A DNA stretch of 64,000 nt from Ottelia alismoides (GCA_037367405.1 JAZKJV010010622.1:310001-374000); one strand, 5' to 3'; positions 13,117-25,449 are shown, numbered from the stretch's first letter. Made by a program: numbers and translations. Notes: generated from the letters alone by a model not told the origin.

Positions 13117-14200
13117 TTGGCAGTATTCACTCAGACCTTTCAGAGGCCAGATCCGTCAGCACCTACTTGTCCAGAGCTGAAGCTGCTACCGTCATCGCTG
13201 AAGTATAGGTTCCTTACGGGTGAGCATGAGATGTACCCAGTCATTATCTCTGCTGATTTGACTGGAGAGCAAGACACCCGTCTTATGGGGGTTCTTGAAA
13301 AGAACTGCAAGGCGATTGGATGGAGTGTAGCCGATCTCCAGGGGATATGTCCGGCCCTGTGCTCCCACCATATCTATCTCGAGGAGGACGCGAAGCCGTC
13401 GCATGAGTTCTAGTGGTAACCGAACCTGAATCTTCGAGATGTTGTCATGAAGGAGATCTCGAAATGGTGGAGCGCCGATTTTATCTACCCCATCTCCAAC
13501 TCCAAATGGGTCAGTCTGTTACATGTGGTGCCCAAGAAGACGGGCATCACCACCGTTTTTACTGAGTCTGGAGAGGAGATCGCTACCCAGGTACCCATTT
13601 CTTGGCGGGTCTGTGTGGACTACAGATGATTGAACCAGGCCACAAAGAAGGATCATTTCCCCTTGCCAGATTATAGAGAGGCTGGCAGGGAAGAGCCATT
13701 ACTATTTCTTGGATGGGTACTCCGGATATAATCAGGTGGCCATAGCACCCGAGGACTAGGACAAGACCACCTTCACCTGTCCCTTCGGGACATATGCTTT
13801 CAGACGCATGCCATTTGGATTGTGCAACGCTTCGGCAACATTCCAGAGATGCATTCTATCCATCTTTTCGGACATGGTGGGGGAGTACTTGGAGGTCTTC
13901 ATGGATGATTTCTCGGTCTACAGCGACGGATTCGATTCTTGTCTTGACTGCCTAGACCGAGTCCTTCTACGATGCACTGAGGTTCACCTTGTGTTGTCTT
14001 GGGAGAAGAGTCACTTCATAGTGACTTAGGGGACAATGCTTGGTCATATCATATCCAACAGGGGCATGGAGGTTGATCCGACAAAGGTGGATGTCATTAG
14101 AAAACTCAATCCACCGTCCAACTTGCAGTAATTACGGTCTTTTCTGGGGCACGTCGGTTTCTACCGATGCTTCATTCATGATTTCAGTAGGATTGCCCAA
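13117..14200 (+). pseudogene. Reverse transcriptase of element C
   Basis: Gypsy-type RT. KYRFLTGEHEMYPVIIS precedes the RT domain; then EISKWWSADFIYPISNSKWV, VVPKK and RVCVDYR (to 13626) appear in frame 1. A TGA at 13627-13629 and a small deletion near 13665-13678 follow. In frame 2, the domain resumes with YSGYNQVAIAPED, FGTYAFRRMPFGLCNASATF and the catalytic FMDD box (13898-13909). Stops occur at 13411-13413, 13757-13759, 14027-14029 and 14129-14131. Most fall where the family has Gln, Arg or Trp, the pattern expected from C-to-T change. Confidence 0.88.
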
Positions 14201-14203
14201 CCA

Positions 14204-14710
14204 TTGACTGATCTGTTGACGAAAGACACCGAGTTCCTTGTTGATGATAAGTGTCTATTGTCATTTGAGACTCTTAAGAGTCGTGTTGTAGAGGCTCCTG
14301 TTCTCCAATCGCCTGATTGGTCTCTCCCATTCGAGATCATGACAGATGCCTCCGATTTTGCTGTAGGGGCCATGTTGGGACAGAGGAGGGATGGAGTCCC
14401 CTTTGATATTCACTACGCTAGCCGTACTTTGGATGCCGCTCAGCGGAACTACACAGTCACTGAGAAGGAGATGCTAGCCGTAGTTTTTGCCCTAGATAAG
14501 TTCAGATATTACATCATTAGATCTAGAGTGACCATCTATACTGATCATAGCACCATCAGGTACCTCATGGCAAAGAAGGATGCCCAAGCCAGATTGACCA
14601 AATGGATCCTTCTACTCCAGGAGTTTGATATAGAGATTAAGGATAAGCATGGAGTCAAGAATGTGGTGGTGGATCATCTCTCTCGATTGGAGTATCTTGA
14701 GGATTCTGAG
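14204..14710 (+). pseudogene. RNase H of element C
   Basis: The domain that removes RNA from the RNA-DNA hybrid. The RT-RH connection is at the start (LLTKDTEF). The active-site series is readable as [13 protein letters not shown] (Asp), [17 protein letters not shown] (Glu), [11 protein letters not shown] (Asp) and [12 protein letters not shown] (Asp). The frame runs without stop into integrase, so this part is well kept. Confidence 0.9.
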
Positions 14711-16181
14711 CAGACTGAGCCTATATGTGAGACCTTCCCAGATGAGGTGATCCTTGCTATCGCCTCTCTCCCATGGTATGCCGATATTGTGAACTATATT
14801 GTCGCCAAGAAAGTTCCACAAGATTGGCCCAGTCAGAAACTTGAGACCTTCCTCGCGAAGGCCAAGTTTTACCATTGGGAAGATCTCGTCCTTTATCATG
14901 AAGGAGGGGATAGTATCTGGCGTCGGTGCATTCCTCAGGAGGAGCACCACAACGTCCTTACTTACTGCTACAAGCGTGAGGCAGGAGGACATCACTCTAG
15001 GAGGAGAACGGCACAGAAAGTGCTCCAATCCGGCCTATGGTGGCCTACTCACTTCAAGGACTCTTATGAGTTCGTGAGGAGGTGTACTAACTGCCGGAGG
15101 ATGGGCACTTGTGGACAACGTGATATGATGCCGATGCAGCCCATGCACTTCTGTGAGGTTTTTGACGCATGGGGGCATCGATTTCATGGGTCTATTCCCT
15201 AGGAGTCAGGGATATGAGTACATTCTATTGGCCTTGGATTATGTGAGTCGTTGGGTTGAGGACATCCCCGCTCGAACCGCAGATGCTAAGACTGTTTGCC
15301 GATTTTTGAGGAAGAATATCATTTCACGGTTCGGGGTACCTTGAGTGTTGATATCTGACGGGGGGTCTCATTTTATCAACGACAAGGTAAAAGCCCTTGC
15401 TAGCGAGTTCAGCATAGACCATCGAGTAGCCACTCCATACCACCCTCAGACAAATGCTCTTGCTGAAGTGTCGAACATGGAGATCAAGACTATATTGCAG
15501 AAAGTCATCCGTCCTGATCGAAAGGATTGGTCACAGCTTTTGGACTTGGTTTTGTGGACATATAGGACATCTTTAAAGACTCCTTTGGGTACATCTCCCT
15601 TTCGCCTCATTTATGGAAAGCCCTGCCATTTACCTTTTGAGCTGAGACATAGGTCACTTTGGGATGTTACTGATATACTTATGGATCCAGTGAGTATAGA
15701 AGATTAGAGGAGGGTAGAGTTAGCAGCCTTGGAGGAGCTTCGTGATACAGCCTTTTCGAGCAGCCTACAATATAAGGTAAGAGTGACGGAGTGGCATGAT
15801 TCTCATATCAGCCACAGGCAGTTTGAGCCAGGACAGAGAGTATGGTTGTTTGATACTAGGTTTCATTTATTTCCAAGGAAGCTACAGAGAAAATGGAAGG
15901 GACCCTATTTGGTTCGAAAGGTACATGACAATGGGAGTATTGATATATCTAAGTTGTCTTCTGATGCTACCTTTCGGGTTAACGGTCAGCGGCTCAAGCC
16001 ATATCTAGATCATGAGCGCGGGTCGTTGATGTTGCCCCAATTCACTTTGCGTGAGATGTGGTTTCTAGACTCACATCACTTGAATCTCACGCCTGATTAT
16101 CACTGTTCTTCCGACACCCCTTTCTCATCTTATGATTATGCTATACTTAATGTGTACCTTACCCTAAGTATGGGGGTATAG
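14711..16181 (+). pseudogene. Integrase of element C
   Basis: The HHCC zinc finger shows [14 protein letters not shown] and CTNCRRMG (about 14980-15105). One extra G in the G-run near 15170 shifts frame 2 to frame 3 between FDAWG and IDFMG. The DDE core then follows: Asp in IDFMG (about 15180), Asp in ISDGG (15357-15359) and Glu in LAEVSN (15465-15467), separated by 35 residues. A TGA at 15342-15344, probably from an Arg codon, and a TAG at 15705-15707 break the frame. The C-terminal RVWLFDTR and LKPYLDHE segments resemble Gypsy integrase tails. No chromodomain is seen, as expected for Athila. The integrase is inactive as written but all catalytic residues remain. Confidence 0.9.
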
Positions 16182-16500
16182 GACTCTCGGTATTATATTC
16201 ATTCTTTCTACCTCTGTTTTGCTGCCCATACTTAGGGATATTTGACCCTAAGTATAGGAGGGGTAGACCATGTACATCCTTCCACTCGGATTTCCCTTCA
16301 TGTACAACTTTCTATACTTAGAATTACTTGATCCTAAGTATAGGGGGAAACACCGAGTCCTCTTCATTCTATTATTTGATTCATCTTTGTATATACCATT
16401 CCTTTTCACTTCTCTATACTAAGCACGAGTTATGTCTTCTTCATCGCTCTTGATCACTCTGAAGACATCGTTCGAGCTAAGTATAGGGGGTGTCGTATAT
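16155..16500 (+). repeat. Reiterated CTAAGTATAGGGGG hairpin motifs
   Basis: Four copies of CTAAGTATRGGGG-like sequence occur in about 350 bases (near 16162, 16246, 16340 and 16480). Two are preceded at short distance by the inverted form (ATACTTAGG or similar), giving stem-loops that end in a G tract. Similar purine runs precede LTRs as polypurine tracts, so these may be extra plus-strand primers. That role is inference. Confidence 0.6.
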
Positions 16501-18067
16501 ATTTCATATATACTTTAGCCACAACTCGTACTTTGTGTGAGTGTGTTAATAAATAAAATGACTAAAAATCCATAAAAATTTAAAAATTTCCCTTGTACAT
16601 AAAATTCTTCTTGCACATACCTATCTATTTATAAAAATTATTTTTGTACAAATGTTTGTAAAAATGATTTGTGTAAATATTTTATAAATATTTTCATACC
16701 AAAATTATGTATATAGTACAAAATTTTTGTAAAATGTTTGAAAAACAAAAAGTTTGCAAAAACTTTGTGTAATTTTTGTAAATATTTTGCAAAACTTTGC
16801 ATTCATGCTTACATCCATGTTTTCAAAAATTTTTCAAAAATTTTGCACATTTGTAATAATTTGTAAAATTTCATCTTTGTAAATATTTGTACAGTTTTTC
16901 TAAATCATAGTTGACATTTAAACTGGCCTGGAATTAAATTGACAAATGGAGCTTGGTTAAGACCTTAATACACCTAATTATAAGAGGAACCTTATAGGGC
17001 TTAGGATTAGGACTTTTCAGGTCCATTGAGACTTAATTCTTTGAGTCCACTAGGCTATGAGCATATGTCATCTTGATGAGCCTAAGTAAAGCACTTAACA
17101 ACACACACATGACTCTCAGAGACAATGGCTTTACTTGCACCAGCCCTTTACACATAACTCTCCATGGATGAGGAGGTGAGGAGGCAGTTTCCTTTGGTTT
17201 GGGGTAGCATATGAGGGTAATACTTCTAGGCGGAACCTCCCTTATTCTTACAGTGAAGGAAGTGCGTCTCAACTTGATCTGTAGTGATGAAGTCTAAAGA
17301 TAGGAGTTGTGGGTTGCAATAAAGATTCAAAAGAGGGATATTCTACTGGCTCAAGAGGAAAAACTCCTTATGTATATATGTTGCACCATGTAGATAAGTT
17401 GTACATATGCATACCAAAAAAATATGCAAAGAAAGAAAAACTCCAAAAAAGTGGTGGGTCGGATTGAAAATTTAATAATCCCACCGGAGTGTATATAGTC
17501 AAATAAAGCAAAGCTTTTGTTACACATGACCATCTCATGAAGCTTGCAGCAGGAGACTCAACTACACTAGTTAGAGCTTCCAAGGATACATGGCTACACT
17601 GGTCATGGTCCATTCTCTTCTTCCACCTCTTCTTGAGCCGGTTGTACTTGAACTTAGAAGAGAATACCACGCTCCTCGAGGAAAGAGTTGCTAGACCGAG
17701 GCATTAGAGTTACCAGGTTGAGGGAGGTTTCTCTTTGTCACTTCTGAGGTGGGGAGCTACATATCACTTATACTGTACAAGGAAAGATTCATGGTCATTA
17801 GAGCTTATGTATGTAGACTTGTTCTGATCTAGTTTATTGAGGAATCTTGACCATAGATTGGTGGAACTTAGAGGCTGTTATGTTTTTAGCTTAAGTCCAA
17901 ATAAGGTTCTGACAAATGAATAATCCAAAGGTCTGACTGAGCTCCATATTTCAATTTAATGAAGGAAAGTTTAATAATCAACCTTGATTTCCTCTCTTTT
18001 TCTTTTTCTTTCTCTTTTGCACTTATTTTTCAAATAAGTGTTTGCTAAGGGACTAGCAAAAGTAAAG
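16182..18067 (+). other. Non-coding region downstream of integrase in element C
   Basis: About 1.9 kb where some Athila elements carry an envelope-like gene. I see no such frame. The first 320 bases hold repeated hairpin/G-tract motifs, listed separately. The rest is AT-rich (16540-16900) and then of mixed composition. Confidence 0.6.
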
Positions 18068-18077
18068 TATATGGGGG
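18068..18077 (+). other. Polypurine tract of element C
   Basis: TATATGGGGG lies directly before the 3' LTR start TGATGAATC. It is the plus-strand priming site by position. Confidence 0.7.
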
Positions 18078-21000
18078 TGATGAATCACCATTTGTCACTC
18101 TTTATTCCTTTATTTTAGCTAGAAACCTTTGTAAAATACCATGTAAATATTTGTAAATAGAATGAATTGTCAAAATGCATGCTTCATGTAAATAACCATA
18201 ATTAGAATGTTTTTGACAAAAATAAAGGAATAAAGAAAGAAAGAAAAAGAGGCAAATATTTAGAATAAATATTGAGTTACCCAAACCAAAGGGAGGGCTC
18301 AATATGGGCATGACCGCAAAATAAAACAAGTAGAGAGAGATAGGGCCATTCATCTTTGTGTAAATATTCCCCCTTTATGGATATATTTTTTTCATAAAAT
18401 AAAAATATTTATGTGTCCCTCATAATGTGTATATATTTATAAAAATAAAATAAAAATAAGAAAAATAAAAATAAAAATAAAACAAAAATAAATTCTCTCT
18501 CTTCCCCTTGTATATACCGTGTATATATGTACCTATATATATATTTATTTATTTTGCCCCTGTAAATACACAATAAAAATTAAATAAAAATTATTTTTAA
18601 TCCCATATTTTATGTTGTAAATAAATAAAATATAAAATAGGGATAATTTTACGAAAATTAACAATTAAAAATAAAAATAAAAAATACATAGGTATATATA
18701 CCTGTATATAACTTAATACTATGTACATACATTAATTTTTTTCTTCAAATAAATAAATAAAAATCACTAATATATACTTTGAAACATAATAAACATTTTT
18801 CATGTTGAAAACTTTTTGAAATAAAATCATTTACTATTTTAACATGAATTTACAAATAATTAATAAAAGGAATAATCTCCTTGGTCCACGGGGGATTGTT
18901 GACCCCCGGTCAACTCTCCCCCCATGACCACTTCTAGACGGATCTTCGTGCCGAGCCGACTTCTCCGAATTATCGCATCCTGACCCGATCATTATCTCCT
19001 CAAACCCCAGGCCCCGATTATCCACGATACATTCCTGATCAACACCCGACTATCTTTCTAGGGTCCGAGCTTTGGATTGCGCGCTCGACTCCCATCTTCT
19101 CGAACCCCTACCATTATAAAGTCTCGCCTCCATCCGCCATTTGACGTACCTTTGGTCCTGTCTTCAACTCCCAGGACCTCCACCATCATCCTTGAGTGAC
19201 AACGAGCGATCGAGAGTGCTGCAGCGAGGATTTGGAGGCGTTTACCCTAGGTCCGACGACCATCGTCGTCGAGCTCCGCCGCCGGCGTAGCCCGAGCCTC
19301 TGGAGGCGACGTTCCATCGAGGCGAAGACCGTCGGAGATCCAACATCTCCCCCACAATCGACTCCGACCATCAGGTATCATCCTTAGATTCTAGTTCGTC
19401 GTTTAGATCCGATCGTTCCTACCTTGCTCCGCCAGCTCCGCCCTAGTGGCCGGTGTCCCATCACTCCATCTCATCTGTATCGATAGATCCCTCGACACAT
19501 CGTCACCTTCCCTCCATGATCTAATCCCCTCGATCTTGGCTATCCGAGCCAAGAACGGGTCTGGTTCCTTCCACCGCCTACGCCGAAACCTCCCTTCGCC
19601 TGTCCACGCCGCTTCCCTTTGTCATTTCGCAAATAACCCATGCCGCAGTCTTCCTCCGAGCACGAGATTTCTCTTGCATCCTTCGCCGGAGTCGCCCAGC
19701 TCCCTCCTCCCTCGCCGGAGGATCGGACCGTTGGGAGCTCCATCGGATGCCACCACCCGACGCGGATCGTCCTCGCAAGGAGAACCCCCCACTCCGATCT
19801 TCCATCAGACGCTCGAATTGCTCCCAGCTTGTCGGAGAAGCTCCCCCGAGAGGAGTTCTTCCAGCCTATCTCTCTGTCGTCAGATCACGCCTCGCCTTCA
19901 AATATCATCCGAGCCACACGTGCCCTGCTCCTGTCAGGACGTTAGATACCAGATCTAACGGCCACGTGCACCCTACGTTCGGTGCCGTGTCAGCATCGTT
20001 GGATCTTCCAGGAGGCGCCATCTCAACCGTACACCATCCGCCAGTCACCGCCCGACACCTGGCCCTCACGTGACCCGTACGCGCTTTTGGCTAGGTAACT
20101 TGCGCCTGATCCCCTGCATTTTATTTTAATTTTTTCTTAGTCTATTAAATAATCTCGTACACTTAGATAATTTGCATATCTGCACCTGTAGTTTCTTATA
20201 TTTGCATTTTAATCCCTGCTTTGTGGAGAGACGTGCTTCGACACATGATTTTGAGGGCTTTTTGCATATTCAGGGCTATGTTTTACGACTGTTATGGAAT
20301 GAATGATATGTTTTGAGAATTGCATATATACCCCTGTGCGTACAGTATTTGAACATGTGTGGAAATTGATGTGAATTTTACACTGATACCCGTATAGTTC
20401 CTATACGTGTTTCTCTTTAGCCCTCCGAACTTGTTTTTATTACATATAGGTCCTTGTGTGCTGTGGCTTTTATATTGGTTGAATAAAATATCATATAAAC
20501 TCCAAATCTTCTGAAATTTGGATACATGGCTCCTACCATTGTGTAAAAAATTTACTAATTTTTTGGGACATTTTTATTACTGTTTGTTATTTTTAAAAAA
20601 ATAAAAAAAACCTTGTTTTTATCATTGTTTGAATTATAAAATCCACTAAAAATATAAAAACTCATCTAAAAATTCCAAAAAAATTAGGTAATGTTTTTTT
20701 GTTATTTAATTGCTTCAGACCAATTTTCACTTTATTTGGATATATAAAACACCTAAAAATTAAAAAAAGTCTAAAAACCTTAAAAAATCATTAAAAATTC
20801 TACAAAAATAAAAAAATGCAATTTCTCTTTCTATAGTTTAGTTTTTCTGTCTAGTTCTCATAAAACATGTCTCCAGATTTTAGAGGCTAATTATATATTT
20901 TTAATCAGCCTTTCAAATCTGGCTGCACATTGATTCTGATTTTTTGTCTTTTTCTATTTTTATAAAATTAACTAAAAATCTCAAAATTCTGAGAAAATTA

Positions 21001-21418
21001 TCAAAAATAATTAGAAATATAAAAAACAAAAAATTTATTTTATTTTGATTTTCTGACTAGTTTTTGAGTCTTTAATAAATTGTGCTTGTGTGCTTTTTAC
21101 CCTTTTCATTCATTTTCTTTATATTTAAAAATACAAGAAATTTAAAAATACGTAAAATCCACTAAAAATAAAATGTCTTATTTTATTCACCTTCTGACTA
21201 CTTCGTAGGCCACTTGGCCAACCCGTGCTCCTTGAGTTCGACCCTGGTCGCTATACCAGGTTAAATAAATAACAAGACCACCTATTCGACTTTTTGACCG
21301 ATTATTCTTATTTGGTGGTCTGATTTTTCTTGTTAAGTCTGATCTGCGAGATCCGGATCGCAACGACCCTTGATTGATTTATCCCTTACTCGGATTTTGT
21401 AGGATTTTCGGCTCATCA
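18078..21418 (+). mobile_element. 3' LTR of Athila-type element C
   Basis: 3341 bases, matching 4563-7904 throughout, with scattered substitutions and short indels. A TATAAAG box is at 19115-19121. It ends GGCTCATCA and is followed by the right AGCAC duplication. Confidence 0.93.
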
Positions 21419-21423
21419 AGCAC
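21419..21423 (+). repeat. Right target-site duplication of C (AGCAC)
   Basis: Identical to 4558-4562 and directly outside the 3' LTR. Confidence 0.9.
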
Positions 21424-22704
21424 CAACCCTGAAGATTGTACCAAGAACAACGCTTTGTTGTTTCTACCGTATACTTTAACACGAAGGTCTGAAGTTCAAG
21501 ACATAATTCACTTCATTCCTGTTAAAGTGAAAGTAGTAAACTTAGGTAGAGGTTCAAACCGGAAGGTACCTTTACTGAAAGCAAAGTGTGACAGCCGAAA
21601 GTTGTGTTTTAACTCCTTTTGAATCTCTTTTTTCAAATCGGTGAATTCGTATGGGATTGTTGTATTGAAAGATTGTATTTAGATTTTATTTGGAAAATCT
21701 ATGTAATTACAATCGGAGTTAATTTGGTTTCAATTGGGAAACCAAATAGCCTGGAGGGAAAGTTGGGAATTCCCAAATTTGAAACATGGTAAAGTTTAGG
21801 TGGAAGTTTAGTACCATACCCTGGAGCTCTAAACTTTTGGTGGACTTATATGTGAGTTCACACCCCAAGCTCTTGTAGCAATAGTAGAGAGGAGGAATGG
21901 AGGACCACACACGCGCGTGCGCGCGCTCCGCTCCATCTCCGGCTCGGGCTCGGGAAAGTCAATTCGGATCTCGGATCTCGATACTTTTGCTGCAGGTTTC
22001 ATTTGGTAAGTCGATTAAATTAATCACACGATTAATTTGGTAAATCGACTAAAATGGGAATCCAACTCGCCATTACGGACGCGTTTATGGCCGCAATTTC
22101 GGTGTCCGAAATGGCGCCCATCAAGGGACGTTTTCGGAAATCGAAATGGTAACGAGCTTTAGGGCACCCAACCGTCTTCATATATCTCTTTCCCCACGTC
22201 ATGTTTTCTACACTCACAAGAAAACTCCTCACACCGGCTGGCTCTGTTTCTGTTGTTCTTCCTCTCACGGACGAACTTCTCTCTCTCTCTCTCACTCAAC
22301 TACAAGTTCTCTGAGATACAATCGAGGACGATCCTGTTGGTGTGCGCCTACGAAGATCGTGTGTCGTCATATCCTGGAAGCGGATCGCCAGTACCCTACG
22401 CACCGGTATTGTGGGGGCGATATCCTCTCTAAGGACAGTCCATTTCATGGACGCTTCGGTGCCTTCTAATCTAATAACTCTTTTATTTTGTTTGCTGCAA
22501 TTTGTTTATTGCTTTACCCTTTCTGGATCACGCACTGTTTTATGTTTCCATTTGTTTAATCGGTTCCTGCTTGCATATCGTATTCGGATAATGGATTGGA
22601 AATGTATGATGTTAATGACGTTAATCTGTAATACGTTTATTTCCGTTCATTTGGATCCCTATAATTACTGTCTTTTATATGCGGTGGTAATCCCGCTAAC
22701 AACA
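21424..22704 (+). mobile_element. Copia element D, right part with 3' LTR
   Basis: This is the continuation of D after removal of C. 21424-21657 is non-coding 3' sequence. The inferred 3' LTR is 21658-22704 (1047 bases), with matching short inverted ends TGTTG and CAACA. It contains a TATA-like CATATATC near 22178, a CT repeat near 22270 and a GC-rich R/U5-like segment. No second copy is in the window, so the ends are inferred from TG..CA and the expected order. AGATG at 22705 would be the right target duplication. Confidence 0.62.
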
Positions 22705-23437
22705 AGATGACCATGATAAGCAGGGGGAGGAAGGGGATTAGGAGGATGTCCAAGCCTGACATGGTTGCGTATTGCAAGTGTCTGGTAGGGTCTTCCTTGG
22801 ATAAATGAGGAGAATGATTTACAGGAATCAGTAGGAGGTCAAATCTTATTTAATTTGTGGGACCTCGCAAGCTGAATTTGATTATTTGAAATTGCTAAAG
22901 CCAAATAAATTTGTACTCATTGATACGAGAGATCTCTAATATTACAAGAATTCTTTTCTTTCCCCTTTTTTTACTTTTCCAATTTCATTCATGCTTCCCT
23001 TTTTTATGATATCAGTTTTATCCGTATATTCTTGCGAAATTCACCGTTCTGAGCTTCGGTTATGGTAAAATAGGACATAAGTAAAATAAGACATAACTGA
23101 TATTGAGTCATGATCTATTTATCAAATCTCAAGTAAGGTCGTTCTCCATGAAAAAAAATCAAAAGGATCTTTATAGATATAAAAAAACTATTCATAAAGC
23201 AGAAGCTATTGAATTTTCGAGTGAACACGTACATCGCTCACTAAATACCCCTCATCTATTTGTGCGTATCCATGATGTTGCGGCTTTGAGTTAAAACAAT
23301 AATTTAATATTCAAAATCGAATAGGTATGTACCACTTTTGAGATTTGAAAATCTGCAACGTCTGTGTTCGACATTTATCAAATAATATGTGAAAAAAAAC
23401 GTCTGGGAATTCATCGACGGGGCGCTTCTGAGTTCCT
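22705..23437. other. Intergenic DNA, no feature recognised
   Basis: AT-rich, mixed sequence. A short open frame near 23103-23294 has no recognisable domain and no context for a gene. Confidence 0.5.
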
Positions 23438-23440
23438 TTA

Positions 23441-23692
23441 GGGTGCGTTCGGTTCGAGAATAAGCAGGAATAAGGATGGAGAATAAGGAGAATAATGGTC
23501 CAGTCTTTGTTCGGCTGGAGGATATATAGGAATAATGAGAATAAGGTGAAATAAAAGTAGGTAAGGTAAGATAAAGATAGGAATAAGAGATAAATAAGAC
23601 AAAATAATGGAGAATAGTCGTACCATTGGGAACCACGTCGGGAGAAGAATTACCCCCTTATTTCAGGGCCTATTCTCCAACCAAACCGGGCC
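23441..23692. mobile_element. Harbinger/Tourist-type MITE
   Basis: A 252-base element with imperfect terminal inverted repeats, GGGTGCGTTCGGTTCGAGAA at the left and GGCCCGGTTTGGTTGGAGAA (reverse complement) at the right. It is flanked by TTA on both sides (23438-23440 and 23693-23695), as expected for PIF/Harbinger-type insertion. It has no coding capacity. A hAT origin is less likely because the duplication is 3 bases. Confidence 0.75.
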
Positions 23693-23695
23693 TTA

Positions 23696-24644
23696 ATCTG
23701 AAATTCAACACAACAGTTATCCATGGAAGGAGCTGGTGTGCCTCTCTTTCTTTTTTATTGCAAAATCAATTTTAAAAATTCAATCGAATAAATTTATTAC
23801 ATAATAACTGTCACCTATTCTGATATTTCTAGCGATTTTATTTTATTAGTCAAAGGTTGGATCGTTTTTCAAGCGGGTTTCAAGTCCTTTAAACATGACG
23901 TTTCCGTTTACATCTAAGATAAAATAGTTATAGATTAAAAAGATTTTGAAAAGTATTTAGAACAATAGTCATAGAATAAATCCATGCGAATGGATTTTGA
24001 AGTAAATATTCCCTGTAAACCCATGCCTGGATTGCGGATTCTGATAGCGGAAATATAATCTGGGATAAAAACACTTTCATTTTTGTGTTAAACCCAACAT
24101 ATTATGAACGTAATTTTTTGGTGGGACATGGCATGTATTCGTGTGGGCTCGTTGCCACAAAGGGAAGGGCATTTTGTGTTCGAACTCCCCGGTCCACTTT
24201 TATGATTTATTCCCACGAATGATTGCAACATTTAAAAAAATAGGGCAATAAATGAGCCACAACAATAAAATTAAATAGATGCAATAATTGAGACACCAGC
24301 TTTGATGGCAACGCCGGCAATAAAAAATTGCTTGAACTATTTGGTTTGAGGGCATGTATCCTTATTAGAAATTTGAAGTCCCGAATTCTATCATCTTTTC
24401 GGTAAAAAAATGGCGTTCCAAATTTCATTATCTTCCAAATGGTTGCAAAGAAAGAGTTGTTCTATTTCTTTACGAGGTTTAATGCATGTTTGATTGGTTT
24501 TTATTGCTTTAGGGATGATTTAAGGCAGGTTTGATGTAATAATCATGTAACTGTGAAAAAAGCATCATTATTTTTAAATAGTGCGAGTTGAGATTAGTGG
24601 GGAGGGATACATACCGTCAGTATCTTTCTCTCTCTCTATATATA
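23696..24644. other. Intergenic DNA, no feature recognised
   Basis: AT-rich sequence with no supported coding region or repeat structure. Confidence 0.5.
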
Positions 24645-24993
24645 TAGGGAAAAAATGGGGCTGCCCCATAATATTTTTCGCAATTTTTTTTATTTTATTT
24701 TCAAAAATATCGCCATGTGTATATATATATATATTCTCATCCCTATATCTCTCCTACATGTCATTCGAATTTCATCAGAAACAGAGACTCCTACGACCTC
24801 CATCCAGACAAGTCATTTTTCTAATGGTTACAGGATTTTTTAAATCAACCATATTTGGATGGAGGCTGTAGGAGTCTTTATTTTATACGAAATTCAAATG
24901 GCATATAGGAGGGACATAGGGATGAATATACATAATGATATTTTAAAAAAAAATAAAAATTTTGACAAAAATGGGGCTGCCCCCATCAATCCT
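24645..24993. mobile_element. Hairpin MITE-like unit 1
   Basis: Inverted arms of about 150 bases start at GGGAAAAAATGGGGCTGCCC and return as ATGGGGCTGCCCCC. The inner stem is CTCCTACGACCTCCATCCAG against its complement. It is flanked by TA repeats on the left and TG/TA repeats on the right. No coding capacity. Confidence 0.75.
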
Positions 24994-25020
24994 CTATGTG
25001 TGTGTGTGTGTATGTGTGTG

Positions 25021-25051
<31 letters not shown>
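24994..25051. repeat. TG/TA compound microsatellite
   Basis: Runs of TG followed by TA between hairpin units 1 and 2. Confidence 0.85.
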
Positions 25052-25052
<1 letters not shown>

Positions 25053-25413
25053 GGGAAAAATGGAATGCACCCAAGGGTAGCTAACTTAGCTCCATCCACC
25101 CCATTTTCCCCATATTTTTTTATTTTTTTAAAAATAAAACCATGGAAAATCATTATTATATCTCTATATTATGTCATTCAAGTTTCGTGAGAAATAGGGA
25201 CTCCTACGGCCTCCATCCTGACAGGGTCGATTTAAAAAATCTTGCGATCGTTAAAAAATGAATGTTTGGAAGGAGGCCGTAGGAGTCTCTGTTTCTCACG
25301 AAACTTGAATGAGGGATATAAAGATGAATTTCCACGATTTTATTTTTCAAAAAAATAAAAAAATATGGGAAAATGGGATGAGGGGAGCTAAGGAGGCAGA
25401 CCCATTTATCCCT
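25052..25413. mobile_element. Hairpin MITE-like unit 2
   Basis: Same plan as unit 1: outer arm GGGAAAAATGG, inner stem CTCCTACGGCCTCCATCC near 25200 and its complement near 25275. Flanked by TA repeats on both sides. Confidence 0.75.
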
Positions 25414-25449
25414 ATATTATATCAATATATATATATATATATATATATT

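Larger units (their letters stand above)
4563..21418 (+). mobile_element. Complete Athila-type Gypsy retrotransposon C
   Basis: A 16,856-base element with both LTRs (3342 and 3341 bases), each starting TGATGAATCACC and ending GGCTAATCA or GGCTCATCA. AGCAC flanks it exactly on both sides (4558-4562 and 21419-21423). It has a tRNA-Asp-type primer site, gag-protease-RT-RNase H-integrase in Gypsy order, about 1.9 kb of non-coding sequence and a polypurine tract. Athila-lineage traits are the long LTRs, the Asp primer, the gag-protease linker motif TLRSG and the RT opening VVPKK. No envelope-like frame was found. It sits in Copia D. By eye the LTRs differ at roughly 5-8% in the stretches compared, so insertion is not recent. 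Confidence 0.93.

Noticed and set aside
16182..18067. Possible envelope-like gene of the Athila element
   Set aside because: No frame above about 100 codons, no signal peptide or membrane segment on the element's coding strand. The minus-strand frames are AT-rich chance frames.
23103..23294. Lysine-rich small open frame
   Set aside because: No domain, no neighbours and no splice context. Likely chance.
24996..25053. Frame of repeated Cys-Val codons
   Set aside because: Translation of a TG microsatellite.
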